A DNA stretch of 64,000 nucleotides from Cadophora sp. MPI-SDFR-AT-0126 (taxonomy: Eukaryota; Ascomycota; Leotiomycetes; Helotiales; Ploettnerulaceae), in NCBI GenBank assembly GCA_020747065.1, contig JAGMVK010000005.1:1178001-1242000 (forward strand), given 5' to 3'. The notes beneath the pieces were generated by a model, which was not told where the DNA came from, searched no databases, and saw only the letters and a program-made list of their open reading frames with translations. The stretch's first letter is position 1. Every line of letters begins with the position of its first letter. Of this stretch, positions 36,482 to 48,644 are shown piece after piece. Both the position numbers and the translations under genes were made by a program.

Positions 36482-37396
36482 ATGATGGAAACCAAGTCAG
36501 CAGAAGAAACTCACCCCTACTTCTTCAAGCCGGACCAGAACATCAATCGTCGATCGCGTAAACGTATTGTGACGAAGCAAGTGCTCTCGTTAGGAATGTC
36601 GCCCACTGGAACAGCCCATAAGTGATGGTTCTGACGCTTTTTCAAATTGATGCTAATGGTATTGGGAACAGCGATGAAAGCAGCACTTCATAGCCTCGGA
36701 TGCAACGATGTGTATCACGGCACAGATATCTATTCCAACATCCGAGACTGCGACATCTGGATGGATGCCTTGCGAGCAAAGTATTTCGGCAAAGGAAAGC
36801 CATTTGGTAGAGCCGAATTTGATAAATTACTCGGCCACTGTGCAGCTATCACCGACGGACCAGCCAATTGCTTTGGGCCAGAGCTCATCGAAGCCTATCC
36901 CGATGCCAAGGTCGTTCTGGTGAAGCGAGACTATGACGCGTGGCACAAGAGGTTTGATGCCATCACCGAAGGTGCATACAGCAAGATGTTCCGAATCCTA
37001 GGCCATACCGATCCAGGGTGGATGGGGAAAGTCCAAGGCGTGATTGGCTTGTGGTTACCAGGACAGTTCAAAGCTGCCACGGCAGCAGAGTGTCGAGCGA
37101 ACGCAAGATCCGTCTATGAGGATCATTACGCTGAAGCTCAAAGAATCACGCCAAGGGGCCAGCTGCTGGAATATCAACTGGGAGATGGATGGGAGCCGCT
37201 CTGCATATTCCTTGGAAAGAAGGTTCCAAATGTTCCGTTTCCGAAGATAAATGAATCGACTATGCTCAAGGCGACAGCTGAATATTGTTGCGATGAAGAC
37301 TTTCAAACGCTCACTAAGGAACATTGGCCTCGTTGTCAGTACACTGTTTACTCTGGGGACGATCATCTACTGGCTCGCTACAACAGTCGCGAGTAA
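36482..37396 (+). pseudogene. Sulfotransferase-like (P-loop) gene with lost splice donor
   Basis: Exon one (36482-36614) ends QVLSLGMSPTGTA and exon two (from 36672) continues MKAALHSLGCNDVYHG; together they give the P-loop start of fungal sulfotransferase-family proteins (Sulfotransfer_4-like), followed by PDAKVVLVKRDYDAWHKRF. The acceptor GGGAACAG and branch GCTAAT are fine, but the donor after 36614 reads CCCATAAGT instead of GT-AAGT. The only nearby GT (36622) shifts frame to an early stop. Translation from 36647 would give 249 residues without the P-loop. Members of this family are often misnamed epimerases; the transferred group and acceptor are unknown. Probably a recent pseudogene, or a gene with a non-canonical or alternative start. 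Confidence 0.65.
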
Positions 37397-37759
37397 ACAA
37401 TAGGTTTTCGAGTAGTTGGGACGAACATTAGTGTCTGTAGCTCGCCAAGACTCGCTTAAGGACCAGCCCACCAAACACCCCCTTTCCGCGTTTCGCCTGA
37501 CTCGAGATCAGTCTGAGCAGGTTACAGACAGAGTTTCAGCTCCAAAAGCTTATCTCATTTGCCAATTCATATTGCCTCGACGTCTCCTCTTCTGCAATTT
37601 CCATCTCTTACGTGAGCAGTTTTCCCAACTGGGTGCTTTCCCGATCGATTTGTTTGTTGCTATTCTGGGTTTTTATCGTGACTAGCCGAGCAATTTACTT
37701 CCCATCCTTGTCGCGAATTTTATACTTCCGCTGCTGTCTCCATTGCGCGACATTGCAAG

Positions 37760-38918
37760 ATGTATATCCCGGTGGATGACGAGAAGCCAGATGGCGATGT
37801 TCCATGGTGCGTATTGAATCGACTGGCTGGCCCTTTCGCCTCTTGATCATTGACTTATGAACCTACGATAGCTCGCCGCAGTCTCCTCGTTCCATACGTT
37901 TTACAGATCAAATGCCAGAAAATTCATTTCCCAGCCTAGAATATGATCTTGCTTCCAAGAAATGGAGGATACTCATATTCTGGACACTCGTGATTATGGA
38001 CTCCTTCGCGATCCCAATTATTCTGTATTTCGTCCTCAATTATTCTACCACTTTGAACAAAAAACAAGGTATGCTCCTACCTTTGAGTTGAAGCGAACTC
38101 CGGAGCTGATCATGTTCAGTATATTATATCATCTCCTTTACGCTGTTTGGAACCCTCATGTTAGAGTATGCTCAGAGAGCATGGAGACTCTGGATGAAAG
38201 CCTCAACATGCCGAGTCGTCAACACAAAGCGACTAGATGTAAGCTATCATTATCCATCTCAGAGCCTTTTCCTGACTTTTAAAAGTTCGATTGGCTACAC
38301 TGGAACCTCACTCTTGTACTTGGGGTAGTCATCGTCGAAGTAGCGGTAGCGACCAGTCTGAACGAACCACTAGTCCGACTCCTCGCCATGCCACTTCCCT
38401 CAGTGTTTTTCACATTCGGACTTGAGATGTTGCTGGTTGAATTGATGCGATCATTCAAAATCCGGGCCCCTTTCCGCGTCTCGTCCGTCCCAAAAGGAGG
38501 TATGCTGCGTCCAGCACTTTACACGCTCATCGAAGACGTCGTCGCTGTTGACGGTAATGGAGGCACCGGGTATCGGGAGCGCTTGAACACCAGATACGAG
38601 ACGAGTCCGGAGTTCCGGCGCTTGATGAACAATCTGACGTATTTTTGGATGGTACCGTCTCTCCTTCTTGATGTGGCTGTGAGCCATCTGATATTCTGGC
38701 GGGGAATAAATGAAGATACTGCCTATGTAGTGAGTATTGTTCCTTGAACCAGTACACAAGTCTAGTGTCCTGACTATTTGCAGATTGGCTGGAGCTTACC
38801 ATTCGCGTGGGCGAGCGTTTGGACAATCATGACGATTTACTGGGTGCGAGTAGCTTTGGATGAAGAAAAGCAGAACTGGGGAAAGGAGGGATCGCAACTG
38901 ATTCGAAGTGCATTATGA
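37760..38918 (+). CDS. Multi-pass membrane protein of unknown function
   Basis: Five exons (37760-37806, 37872-38068, 38120-38238, 38286-38729, 38784-38918) join in frame to 313 residues. Six or so hydrophobic segments are visible: WRILIFWTLVIMDSFAIPIIL, IISFTLFGTLML, LTLVLGVVIVEVAVAT, VFFTFGLEMLLVEL, YFWMVPSLLLDVAVSHLIFW and FAWASVWTIMTIYWV. A soluble loop carries PPF/APFRVSSVPKGG-like and RPALYTLIEDVVAVDG text. This resembles a lineage-restricted fungal integral membrane family without assigned function. It lies head to tail behind the broken sulfotransferase-like gene and tail-to-tail with the amine oxidase (43 bases apart). No transport or catalytic motif is evident. Confidence 0.8.
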
Positions 38919-38960
38919 AAATTCCAAACTACAATTTCAACCAACTATTTCTCGAAGGGG

Positions 38961-40483
38961 TCACTTCCCACCCAAACCATCAACCACTTCCCTCGCACCC
39001 CTCCTCCCCGACCTAACAGCACCCTCCATATACCCCTTCCAAACATCACTCGTCTCCGTCCCCACAAAATGGACATTCCCAACCGGTCTCAGGAGCTCAG
39101 TCGCTGCACCATTCGCCAATGCACCCAACGGCAAGACAGCACTCGGTGCCCCCCAAATCCACTCTTCCTTCGCCCAATCCTGTAGGATCACTTTCGTCGG
39201 CTCAGGGACTTCTCCACCTGGAACACCGGGCGCGAACATCGTCTTCATTTGGTCTGTAACTTGTTTCTTCTTATTGTGTTCGTCGAGTCCAGACCAAGCA
39301 CGTCCAGCGTCGCCGACGATGAAGCAGACAATTGAGTAGTTTTCGTCTTCCAGAAAACAGGTATCGCGCGTGAAGGCTATGGGACCGATGTCTGAGGTTA
39401 AGACACCGGAGAGACCAAGGGTGCGCCACCAAGGAGACGAGTAGATGCAGATGGCTTTGGAGGTGTATCCAAGATGTGTGGTAGCTGCGAGGACATATTT
39501 GGAGGGTGGGAGGGGAGGTGTAAATACGATATGGGTGTAGAGACAGGTCGGGACGGAGACGATGACTTTCTTGCAGGAGATGGTCAGCTTTGTTCCGGAT
39601 CTTACAATGCAGCATCCTGGGGAAAGTTGCTCGATAGCCGTGACAGGATGGAGTAGCTTGATTGAGTCTGGCTTGAGTTCTGCTGCTAGGTATTGGGAGA
39701 ATTGTAAGTTTCCTGAAGGAAAGGAGTCAGCTGTATCCTAGAACGAGGAATGGACAAAAGTATGGTAGCTAACCTCTTCTATTACGAAGATACTGCCCAC
39801 CATCCTTTCCATCAGAGATCATGTTCGCAACACCCGTGCCGCTCTTAATGTAATCCACCATGAACAGAGCACTGACTTCAATTGATTCAACACCCAGAAG
39901 GCCAAGAGTCGCAAGACCAGCCATATAGGAAGCAACACCACCAGGGAGCTGTTCATCACAATAATCCTTGAAAGTTATCGCATCGAGAGCGGCGGCGTCT
40001 TCCATGCTCGAAGGATCAATTGGATCCCATTTCTTGCCGGCCTCGGTAATCCAATCCATCAGGGCTTCGACCTGCAGTTTTTCCTCTGCAGATCCCTGGC
40101 TAAGAATTAGTGTTCAGTCGTTGTCTGGGCATTGAGAAGATACTCACGGCAAAAACACCATACGGTTGCGTCTTGACACTCCCATCACCACTTTGCACAC
40201 AGTCCAATCCTTCAGCGCGCTGCACCACAGTCTCAAAGCCATATCTCTGAGCAAGAGCCCACATCTCACTTTGGTTGGTATCGTTAATCCATGCCGCTCC
40301 TAATTCCACCACTCCTTTGTCCCCATTTGAGACACTATAAGTCTTTCCGCCGATTCGATCTTTGGCCTCGAGAATCATGACTGACATTCCGGCTTCATGA
40401 AGTGCAACTGCCGCTGAAAGTCCACTTAACCCTGCTCCAACCACAACGACATCTACCTCTGAACTTGACTCCTGCATTGTCAT
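38961..40483 (-). CDS. Flavin-containing amine oxidase
   Basis: Exons 40483-40148, 40095-39774 and 39712-38961 encode 469 residues. The N-terminal dinucleotide motif VDVVVVGAGLSGLSAA and EAKDRIGGKT bind FAD; VELGAAWI is the typical GG-doublet region, and the C-terminus has the family block VGTETSDVWKGYMEGAVRSGRRAA-like (positions 39030-39090). The second intron boundary at 40096 was chosen as CCAG because the nearer TTAG breaks frame. These enzymes oxidatively deaminate primary or polyamines, giving aldehyde, ammonia and peroxide. No signal peptide; the C-terminal GLGGK is not a peroxisomal signal, so cytosol is likely. Substrate cannot be inferred. A further in-frame GTG lies upstream but ATG 40483 fits. 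Confidence 0.87.
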
Positions 40484-41455
40484 GGTCTCTAATGAAGACT
40501 TTATTGGAACCACTGCTCTTCAAAGTTGTGGCAAGCACCGACGACTTGTGACTTACAATAGACTGAGCAGAACTTCTACAGATCGAATGTAAACGAAGGC
40601 ATCAAAAGAGCCTGGGAAGGAGAAAGCAACGGCAATTTAATGATTATAAAGGCTTTGAAAAGATAACAAGCAAAGCATGTCTCAAGTCAGCTCCGTGCCC
40701 TGACATATCTTAGCACGTGGGACGGACGTGAGTTCGGGCTTGAAAAGCGAGCAAAAACACTCCGTTTTCCATATTTGCTATTTTAAAGTAGCCAAGATAG
40801 CAAACTGATCAGCAGGATGATATCTAGCTACCGAAAGCGGGTTACTTGAAGCAAACCAAATGTCATTTCGTGGCGGGACGGGAGAACTCGAGGCGGGCAC
40901 GGAATTCCAAAGCGGGTGCTGTCATTGAGCTGGAAGTACCTCCGTACAAGGATACAAACAGAATGAGCCAATCTTATCGCTTCGAACGGTTTATTTGTAG
41001 TCTCAGGATATCCAGGAGATTACGTCAGCTTAGCCAAGAGAGCGGCGGTAATTTAAACAGTCAAGCTTACTGTACCACACGTGGCGTTCGTCACATCACA
41101 TTATGAGGATCAGAGAACCTGCGTGCCACGTTCTGCCAAGTTTCTTTCATTGTTTCCTACATTATAAGTCGTTGAGACAACGAAGCTGTAGGCCCGAAGG
41201 GTAAAGAAGACGAACTAGCAGTAGCTGGGAATCCAGAATAACGCCCTCATGGAGATTCTCGAAACTGCACGGGTTGCTGAAATCTGCTACCATATGAATC
41301 TCTCTGGCCAATCTGCATTGTAATTGTGCGGTACTGACTACAATTTCCTGGAAATTGGAAAAGTATGGCGACAGATATGGTCGACGTGGAGCTGATGCCA
41401 GAATTGCAAGATTCCGAAGACACTTGCAAATGTGCGCAGAATCTAAGACCGTGAT
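40484..41455. other. Intergenic region
   Basis: Promoter side of the amine oxidase and 3-prime flank of the large unknown gene. Only an 86-codon plus frame (40846-41106) without domain; no other feature. Confidence 0.5.
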
Positions 41456-44400
41456 CTACCACCAGACAACTGGCTCATTCGCCTGAGCTTGCATTACATG
41501 CTCAGATGGTTGTCGAGATCTGTAGTCTGAGCCATTGTGACCATTCTGACCTATGCCATCCATTTGTTTCAGCATCTCGAGCGCCGGGGAGTATATCGCC
41601 TTGCTGACTTCCATGTTGGCTGTATCCTCCAAGGTCCATGCCGTTTCGTCACCCAAGTCGAGGTTTTCATTTTGTTTGAGAAAACTGTCAAGTTTTATTG
41701 ACGTAACGGATGCCTCATACCATGTGGTCAACTTCTTAATAGGAGGCTGGTCAAGATTGCTTGGCTTTGCCTCGTAAACCCAGAACGATTTCTCCGTTGA
41801 GCCACCATCGATATCTAGAGACTGAAGCTCCGATAATTTGAGAAGTGAATCTTGGTCAATGCTTTTGTATTCGTAAATCCGTCGAACTGTAACATCTTGG
41901 ATGAGATACTTTTTCTGGAGAGAATTGTCGAGCTTCCAGGATAAATATGGTCGGTGTGAGTTTGATCTACAGCTGTCAGACGAGTTCAACACCAGAATAG
42001 GCTGACTTACGGAATGTACAAAGATGCTTGAAGAGCCGTGGCAAGCTCGCCGTACTTCTCTTCTAGGATTCGATTGTTACCATATCCGATAGCAGCAACC
42101 TTCAAGTCCCAATGTCTCTTAGTTCCATGGATGAACAGATTTCCTAAGCGGCATCGTGCCTTAATCTGAGCAATAAATGTCTCCGCATCAATCTCGATCA
42201 TGACTGGGTACAGGGGATTTCGAGGATCGGTGAACACGAATTCGTAAGTGGTGCTCCATCCCGAAACCTTGTCAACCTGCCAGAGATTTTGACCATCTTT
42301 ACCCTTCATGTTAACCATGTACTGAATCTCAGCAGGCACAGAGGTCAGAACACTAGTAAAGTCTGCAGTGGGACCATAGTCGGTGGGCTCAAGAAGCATT
42401 TTTCGAAGAGGCCCACCATCAAGAAGGTGATAATCACTACCATGAGCGATCCACTTTGGATGAAAGCGTCCCAATATGATGCGACCAAACTCGGCTTGAA
42501 CAACAATCTTTCCACGGTATCCACGAAGTCCAGTCAATAACTCCTTGAAGCTTTGGTTTACTTCTTCGACAAAGTCTGGTAATGGATCCGATGATGACTT
42601 ACCGGATTGAGAAGATACCGTTGATTTTGGTGGTGAGAATGGCCGCTCAAGTCTACTGGCGAAATGATAGGGGTTTGGCTTGGGTGCTCGCTGTTTCATG
42701 GTTTGGTGGAAGACCCTAGTGTCAGGCTCGTGAACAAGTTGCTCCTTCTCGATCTGTTCTTGGAGGTCTGGGCCTTTGTAAGTCGGATCTAGGGTTTTGT
42801 ATGTAAGTGATTCAACAGCAGGGTCATCCTCATCGAGAAGTGAACGTGGCAAATTATTACGTCTCGCAATCGATTCCGAAAATAGACGCCTGGAACTCGA
42901 TACCTCTGGGCCCGTAACAGCATCAATTTTAGATACCGACCGGCTGTGGCTTCGAGGTGCGTGATTGAGAACATCTGATTGTTGTGCTTGAGGTCGATGT
43001 CCAGCAATTGCCTGAAGTGGCTGCTGGTGGAGAACGATTGGAGTGAGTGGCACCATGAGACCATCGCTGGAGGTGGTCACTTGGGGCATTGAAGCTGATC
43101 GAGGCATTCCTGAGCCTGATCGGTGAGTAACTCCATTAGTTACTGGGACCTTGGTGTGTGGACCAAGGACGGAAGGGCCGTTGGAACCCGACGTTCTCTT
43201 AATAACGCCAATAGGACCAAGCTTTGCTTTCCATGACAGCTCCTTTTCCACAATATTGGCAGTCTTCTCTGGGCTGTATTCGTCATATCTGTCCCAAGCT
43301 GGTTTTTGGGTCTTTTCTATAAGAACGTTAGCTTTATTCGATCGAAATCTGGAAATGCAAATTCCTACCTTGGCCCCCAGCATTTATAAGATTATCGTTA
43401 GGTTGTATGTGCAGGCCATTGGGAAACCCATCTGGAGCAGGGGTTACTCCTAAGCCAATTGCATCAGGTATCGCTGTCGCCCATCTCTGCACAGATTCAT
43501 CCTTCGGATTTTCCCTTGGCCCACTGCGAAGATGAGGAGCCAAAGCATTCTGAAGTTGCTGGGCGTTGCTCTGGGCGGCAGGAGTTGGAGCGCGCTCAGG
43601 ATTTTGAGCAGGACGATGTAGCATCGGATTGTCCGAAGAATTGCCTTTGCCATTGTATGTGTACGCGGTCGAGAAAACTTTGATACCGCCTGGAATACTC
43701 TCCGCTGTGATCTTGGATATCTTCGGGGTTTTGAACTGAACATATCCTGATTTGACTGGAAGGTAGGGGGCGCATCGGACGGTGATAGCATTGGTCAGGG
43801 TCTCGTAGTCGCATGCTCCGTTGGAGAAGGTAACTTGCAGATTATCCAATAAGGTTGTTTCGAAGTAGAACATCTTCATATCGACGAAGTACCTCAGGGA
43901 GTACTTGGCATTGGCCGTTACCTCATTGTAGAGAATATGATTCACCCATGGGTGTGTGTATGGCTATTGGAACCGTCAGTCGTTACTCCAAAGGAAGTTA
44001 TCGATCAGCACTGACCCAATTATTCTCAATGTTGTCGAGCTTATGTACGGCAAGACGAAGGTTTTCCTCCTCATGAGCACCAACAAAAACAATACCCTCG
44101 TTCAAATCCTTGCTAAATTGGCACGAAGTGAGGCGGACAAGCTCCGTGATATCAGTCTCTGGTAACAGGTCGTTCAGCATGATACTCTTGTCACTACAGC
44201 TCCAGGCCTTTCGGAACGTGTAGTATCGAATTTCTGCTGGGAAAGAATCATCCTCAACGACTTGCATCAGCCGATGATCGGTCTGAGCCAGCTGGTCGGC
44301 AGCTTGGACCTCAGGGATCCTACCGCGAAGAACGGATTGCATCTTCCATACAGCAAGTCGCTGTACGAGATCGCTCTCCAACTAGCAATAGTTAGAATTC

Positions 44401-44905
44401 AAGAGGGCCTCGCCATAGTAGTAGCACTTACTGGTGTATCTTGACCAAAGTCATAGTCCTCATCAGCGTCCTCGTCATCGTTTGCATCTTCCTCATCATC
44501 CCCATTCTCCTGTTTCGCTTTTTGAATAGCTTCTCTGATGACCCCATTCATCACAGTAAAGAAAGCTGCCCAGACTCTCTTGTGATCAACCTTGGCACAT
44601 CGAACCTGCCACATACTGTACTCTGAGACCCAGCGGTTCTCGACTTGCTGGTGAAATCTCAGCAAATAGTTGATATCTTGCAAAATCAATAAATCACTTA
44701 CAAAATCCCATGGCTGAGTATGTTCTAGTCTAGCCAACTCCACTTCAAATCTCTTCTGGACAAGGTCGACCCCCTTCGGTTTGAAATGCCACTCATTAGA
44801 AAAGCTCATAATCGTTAGGAATGTCTGCCGCGACGAGTCAATGGCCGATCGACCAGTCGTAAAGGTAGACTTGGGATGTGGAGGGGCTACCCTTCCTCGC
44901 TCCAT
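41456..44905 (-). CDS. Large conserved-looking protein of unknown function
   Basis: Five exons (44905-44432, 44381-44016, 43963-43369, 43316-42011, 41966-41456) join to 1083 residues. The first third is folded (QPWDFVSDLLILQDINYLLRFHQQVENRW) with a strongly acidic insert EEDANDDEDADEDYDFG; the second exon continues IRYYTFRKAWSC and ITELVRLTSCQF. The centre is Pro/Ser-rich, disordered; the C-terminal half is folded again (FGRIILGRFHPKWIA, KRHWDLKVAAIGYG). I do not recognise a catalytic motif. It may belong to a fungal DUF family found as a single copy per genome. Sequence upstream of the ATG stays open to an acceptor-like TTCTAG near 44954, so the true start may lie in a further exon. Confidence 0.75.
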
Positions 44906-47405
44906 TTTGGCGGTTCTGGTGTCTCCTGTGGGAACCTGTGCACTGAAGGATCCTAGAATTTGACAATTAGAAGAACCGCGAGGCGAAGATGGAAGAAGGA
45001 TCAGACAAAATACTTGTTAACGCTGGTACAGCGAAATGGCTGTGAGAGTATCCTGTACTACTAGTGGAGTCAAGGCTATGGATTTTGCATGTCCAATAAA
45101 CGGCAGCAAGACGTTCTTGAACAATACCGACTGACGAACGTTGGCAGAGTCGCAAACTGAGCGTCAGCAACTCGATGATAGTCGCAATTTCTGCTAGATA
45201 CTTGGGCGGTCAGCTTGTTAGGGAGTTCTGATAGCTGGTTAGCATCGGAGACCTCTTTAGGGCTTGCATACAAGCAGGAAGCGTGGTTTCTAAGGGAAGA
45301 CGAGTGATAAACACAAAGCGACAATAATGGGCAAGTACCTTAAGATAGTTCCCAAAGAACAGAGAACGGTTTGTGCTGTAGAAATATAGCTTGCGTAATG
45401 AACTCCCCTTCAATACCTACGACAATTGGAGGATGTATGAGGGTTGCAATTGTGCAATTGATGCAACGCGATGTGTTATGGAAAAGAAATCAGTAATGCG
45501 CTGAGTTGTAGTTTCGACAGATGTTAGGGTGCGAAATGGATGGAACTGTCGTCGCGATTGACGACGTGTTGATGTTGTGGTTATCCGGGTAGTTTACAGC
45601 CGAACCTAGCATGCAATGTTGGCGGGCTTGAGCACACCATACGCGTTCAAATCGTCGATAGTTGAAGTGATGCAATGTAATGTCGTATTGTAGAGAAGTA
45701 TGTGGTTTGGGTTGGAAGGAAGAGGAAGAGGAAGAGAGGTTGCAAGAGGAGATTGACAAGGTGCGTTGCGAAGGAAGGAAGGAAGGAAGGAAGGAAGGAA
45801 GGAAGAAGGAAGGTACGACCGACCTCAGATACGATGGTGGGAGACGACCACTGCAAGAGAGCCGGGCCGCCTCATGAAGCCACACGACACCAAATTCTAT
45901 AAATTAGGTATTTAACAGGCTTGATGCAACTCAGGGCCTGTAAGAATCCTGTAGGCTATCGATGGCCCTTGACAAGCGACGTGTTTAATATAGGAGAAGC
46001 CTTCTCCATCGATTGAACTCACAGCGAGGAGCTGGGTAGCATCTGGCTTCAATTCGAGCACCACTTAGGTCTTGTAGGAGATCAAGTTCTCGGTCTCTCT
46101 GTGGCCAGGCTTGGAAAGATTGACTATGACAATCAAGGACTCAGAAACGTCCTTCCAAGCCTCACCATTGCATTTGCTCATACCAATCACCGGTTCTTAA
46201 GCAAGTCTGCTAACCAGCCATGAACCGAGAGATTGGTACTTCAAGGTTGACAGACGAAGCCTGTCATACTCTAACCATTATCGGTTCGGCTACTGCCCAT
46301 CTGGAGTGAATGCAAAGAGTCAAGTAATACTGCTAGAGTCTGTGGTGGTGGACGGACGAGCCTCAAGCCCGGCCAACGAGGGTTGGCATTGTGATAACCA
46401 GCTGCATTGGACCTTCATGCACTGCAGCGTATTGCAGAACAGCTGGAGGTTTCGAAGACTTGAATGAGTATAAGAGACAATTTTTAGAAGACGCAAGACG
46501 GCCCAGATCCTGTCCTTAGGTTAATCCACGTCTTGCCATGGATAGAGTGGAAAAAAGCTTTTTTAGGACTTCTTCCCCAACTGCAGGAAGATTGGAAGGC
46601 AGGGACTCTTTTCTCTCCTCTTCAAGCATGCTTGATTCCGAGCATCCTGTCTAGTTTTGAAAAGCATGGCTGATTTCTGGTGGCCGAAGGAGTAAAATGG
46701 CAAAGCAACAAATCAACCGAGGAAGTGCGTAACAACAACAAACATCATATTACAATGCTTTAAACTCAAAACAATGGCATGCACTTAAGTAAGTCAGCGA
46801 GTCACCACCACTACACGGTAAGCGCTAAGAGAAATGTAATGTGACAAGGGCGAACGGCTTCCCTCGGAGTCATCGCTTCCCCTCCACTCACTTTCTCTTC
46901 CATTCCCTTCCAATTCCTGTTGAATCATGTACAAACATCTCCACGTACCACCCGCCACTTGTTTTCGAAGCCAAATCGTCAAAGTCGTTAGAAAAGCAGC
47001 GCAAGATTCTATAGCCCATCCACTCTTCGCATCCCACGTATGCATTCGCACATGCTAGCTACCATGCTTCCTCCATGTAAAAGAAGCGAAGGAGAAAAAA
47101 GGAACTCCCAGAACACCCAACCAGTCAGCCGCTATCTTGTGGAAATGCCGCAAAGTACAAAATCAACGAAGGGGCTGCTTATCCAAGCTGCGTTCCCTTA
47201 TCCAATTCCCAAATATGCAGTCTCCTTGGTGTATGTATGGTCATAATGAAGGAGAGTCGTAAATATCGATCGATCCATCGCCTGGCCTGCACCTTGCCGT
47301 CCCCACGACTTCCACCCATTATGATGCAGCTGCAGTGTATGGCTAGCCATCCGCAGATTTACCCCTTGAAGGGGCAGCTATTGTTGTACAGCAATGTATG
47401 GGGGC
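44906..47405. other. Intergenic region with GGAA microsatellite
   Basis: Promoter side of the large unknown gene and a long 3-prime flank of the SHE3-domain gene. Frames of 60-131 codons near 45000-45900 lack domains; those at 45490-45902 translate the microsatellite. A missing 5-prime exon of the large gene could lie near 44955-45400. Confidence 0.5.
45770..45804. repeat. (GGAA)n microsatellite
   Basis: About eight uninterrupted GGAA units within a longer purine-rich tract (45720-45815), upstream of the large unknown gene. Confidence 0.95.
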
Positions 47406-48644
47406 TCACTCGGCCCCTTTAACATTCTTCTTTACTCCTAGAGCCCATTTCAGCTCCCCTAGGACTTTCTGCGTCTCTAGCAAAGCTGTTTCGTTGGCTT
47501 GCTCTTGGGCGCGGGCCCGGGCTTTGATTTCTTTGAGTGCATCTTCTTGCATGATCTTATACTTGTTGAAGGCTTCTGCTATCCCATCTTTCTCGGCTTG
47601 CAGCGCATTTAGTTGCTCTGCTTGTTGATCGCATAATTCCTGTAGCATGTTCATGCGGTCGTCATCTGCTCTCCTTTCTTGGACAATGGTCTCGATCTCT
47701 GCGCCAAGTTTGGCAACCGTTTTGTTGACTTCCACTCCTTGGTCCCTCCAGTGGCTGGTCATGGCGTCGTTGCGACCCTTCATGAGCGCCGCAAATGTTT
47801 GTGCCTCTTCCACACTCCGCTTACTCTCATCCTCGATCTTCTCCATAGCTTCTTTCCACCCCCTTTCACGTTCCACAGCTTTGTCGGCCCGGGTCTTCTC
47901 GGCTTCGATCTGTGCCTTCATCTCAGCGACCTGCCGTTCCCTTCGCTTCAGCAGCGTTTTGTTGATGGCGGCATCGTGTAGCTTCCCATCGTATTCCGCG
48001 GCAAGAGCCTCCATCTTTCCTTCTGCCATCCTCACTGCTTGTTTTGACTCCTCCGCCCTGAGCCGCTCCAGATTTAGGTCTCGTTTCAACATGTCGTTCT
48101 CGCCCATAAGCCGCTCAATAACTCTACCCGACTTCCCGAGATTAGCACGACCGACTGCAGAACTCCATTGTCCTCCTGGTGAAACTGAATTCCCGTTCGT
48201 ATTTGGTGATCCTTCCTCCGGTATTTGGAGATTGCTAGCGGTATATGATCGTGTTGGCCCAAACTCGGACGATATCTTCCGTACCAGGCCGTTCCCAACT
48301 CCTAGATTGGGATTATGCCGTGAGAGAGGTGGCTGTGAATGTAGTGTAGAAGCTTGAGGTGAGGTTCTAGTGGAGTGAGGCATCGCTGTTGAATCACTTT
48401 TATGAACTCGCCGCACGTCGTCCGCAGAGGTGGTGTCAAGATGGAGACTTTCTGATGGGACTGAGCGTATGGTATTAGACGAGTTGCTTTTCGAAAGTGC
48501 CGATGGTGTACTGTTCCCATTCAGAGTATTCATCGCGTTTGAGGAGATCGGGGAGAGAGTTCGAGGAGGCGCATGGATGGTTTGAGTGTTGGAGTCGAAG
48601 TCTGCAGGTTCGCCGTTCCGAGGTCCTGGAGCAGGGAGATCCAT
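47406..48644 (-). CDS. SHE3-domain coiled-coil protein
   Basis: One exon encodes 412 residues. Residues 1-165 are Ser/Thr/Asn/Pro-rich and disordered. From RVIERLMGENDMLKRDLNLE (about 172) onward the chain is a nearly continuous coiled coil rich in Glu, Arg, Lys and Ala, ending with a short basic tail. The block ERLRAEESKQAVRMAEGKMEALAAEY and the following heptads match what is annotated in filamentous fungi as SWI5-dependent HO expression protein 3. Yeast She3 is an adaptor linking the RNA-binding protein She2 to myosin V; in filamentous fungi this role is not established. The ATG follows GGTCTA in a poor context but no upstream in-frame ATG exists before stops. Confidence 0.75.
   Translation of the reverse strand: MDLPAPGPRNGEPADFDSNTQTIHAPPRTLSPISSNAMNTLNGNSTPSALSKSNSSNTIRSVPSESLHLDTTSADDVRRVHKSDSTAMPHSTRTSPQASTLHSQPPLSRHNPNLGVGNGLVRKISSEFGPTRSYTASNLQIPEEGSPNTNGNSVSPGGQWSSAVGRANLGKSGRVIERLMGENDMLKRDLNLERLRAEESKQAVRMAEGKMEALAAEYDGKLHDAAINKTLLKRRERQVAEMKAQIEAEKTRADKAVERERGWKEAMEKIEDESKRSVEEAQTFAALMKGRNDAMTSHWRDQGVEVNKTVAKLGAEIETIVQERRADDDRMNMLQELCDQQAEQLNALQAEKDGIAEAFNKYKIMQEDALKEIKARARAQEQANETALLETQKVLGELKWALGVKKNVKGAE

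Noticed and set aside
47647..48357. 236-codon plus-strand frame
   Set aside because: Antisense shadow of the SHE3-domain coiled-coil gene; the Ser/Leu/Phe-rich text is what reversed coiled-coil codons give.
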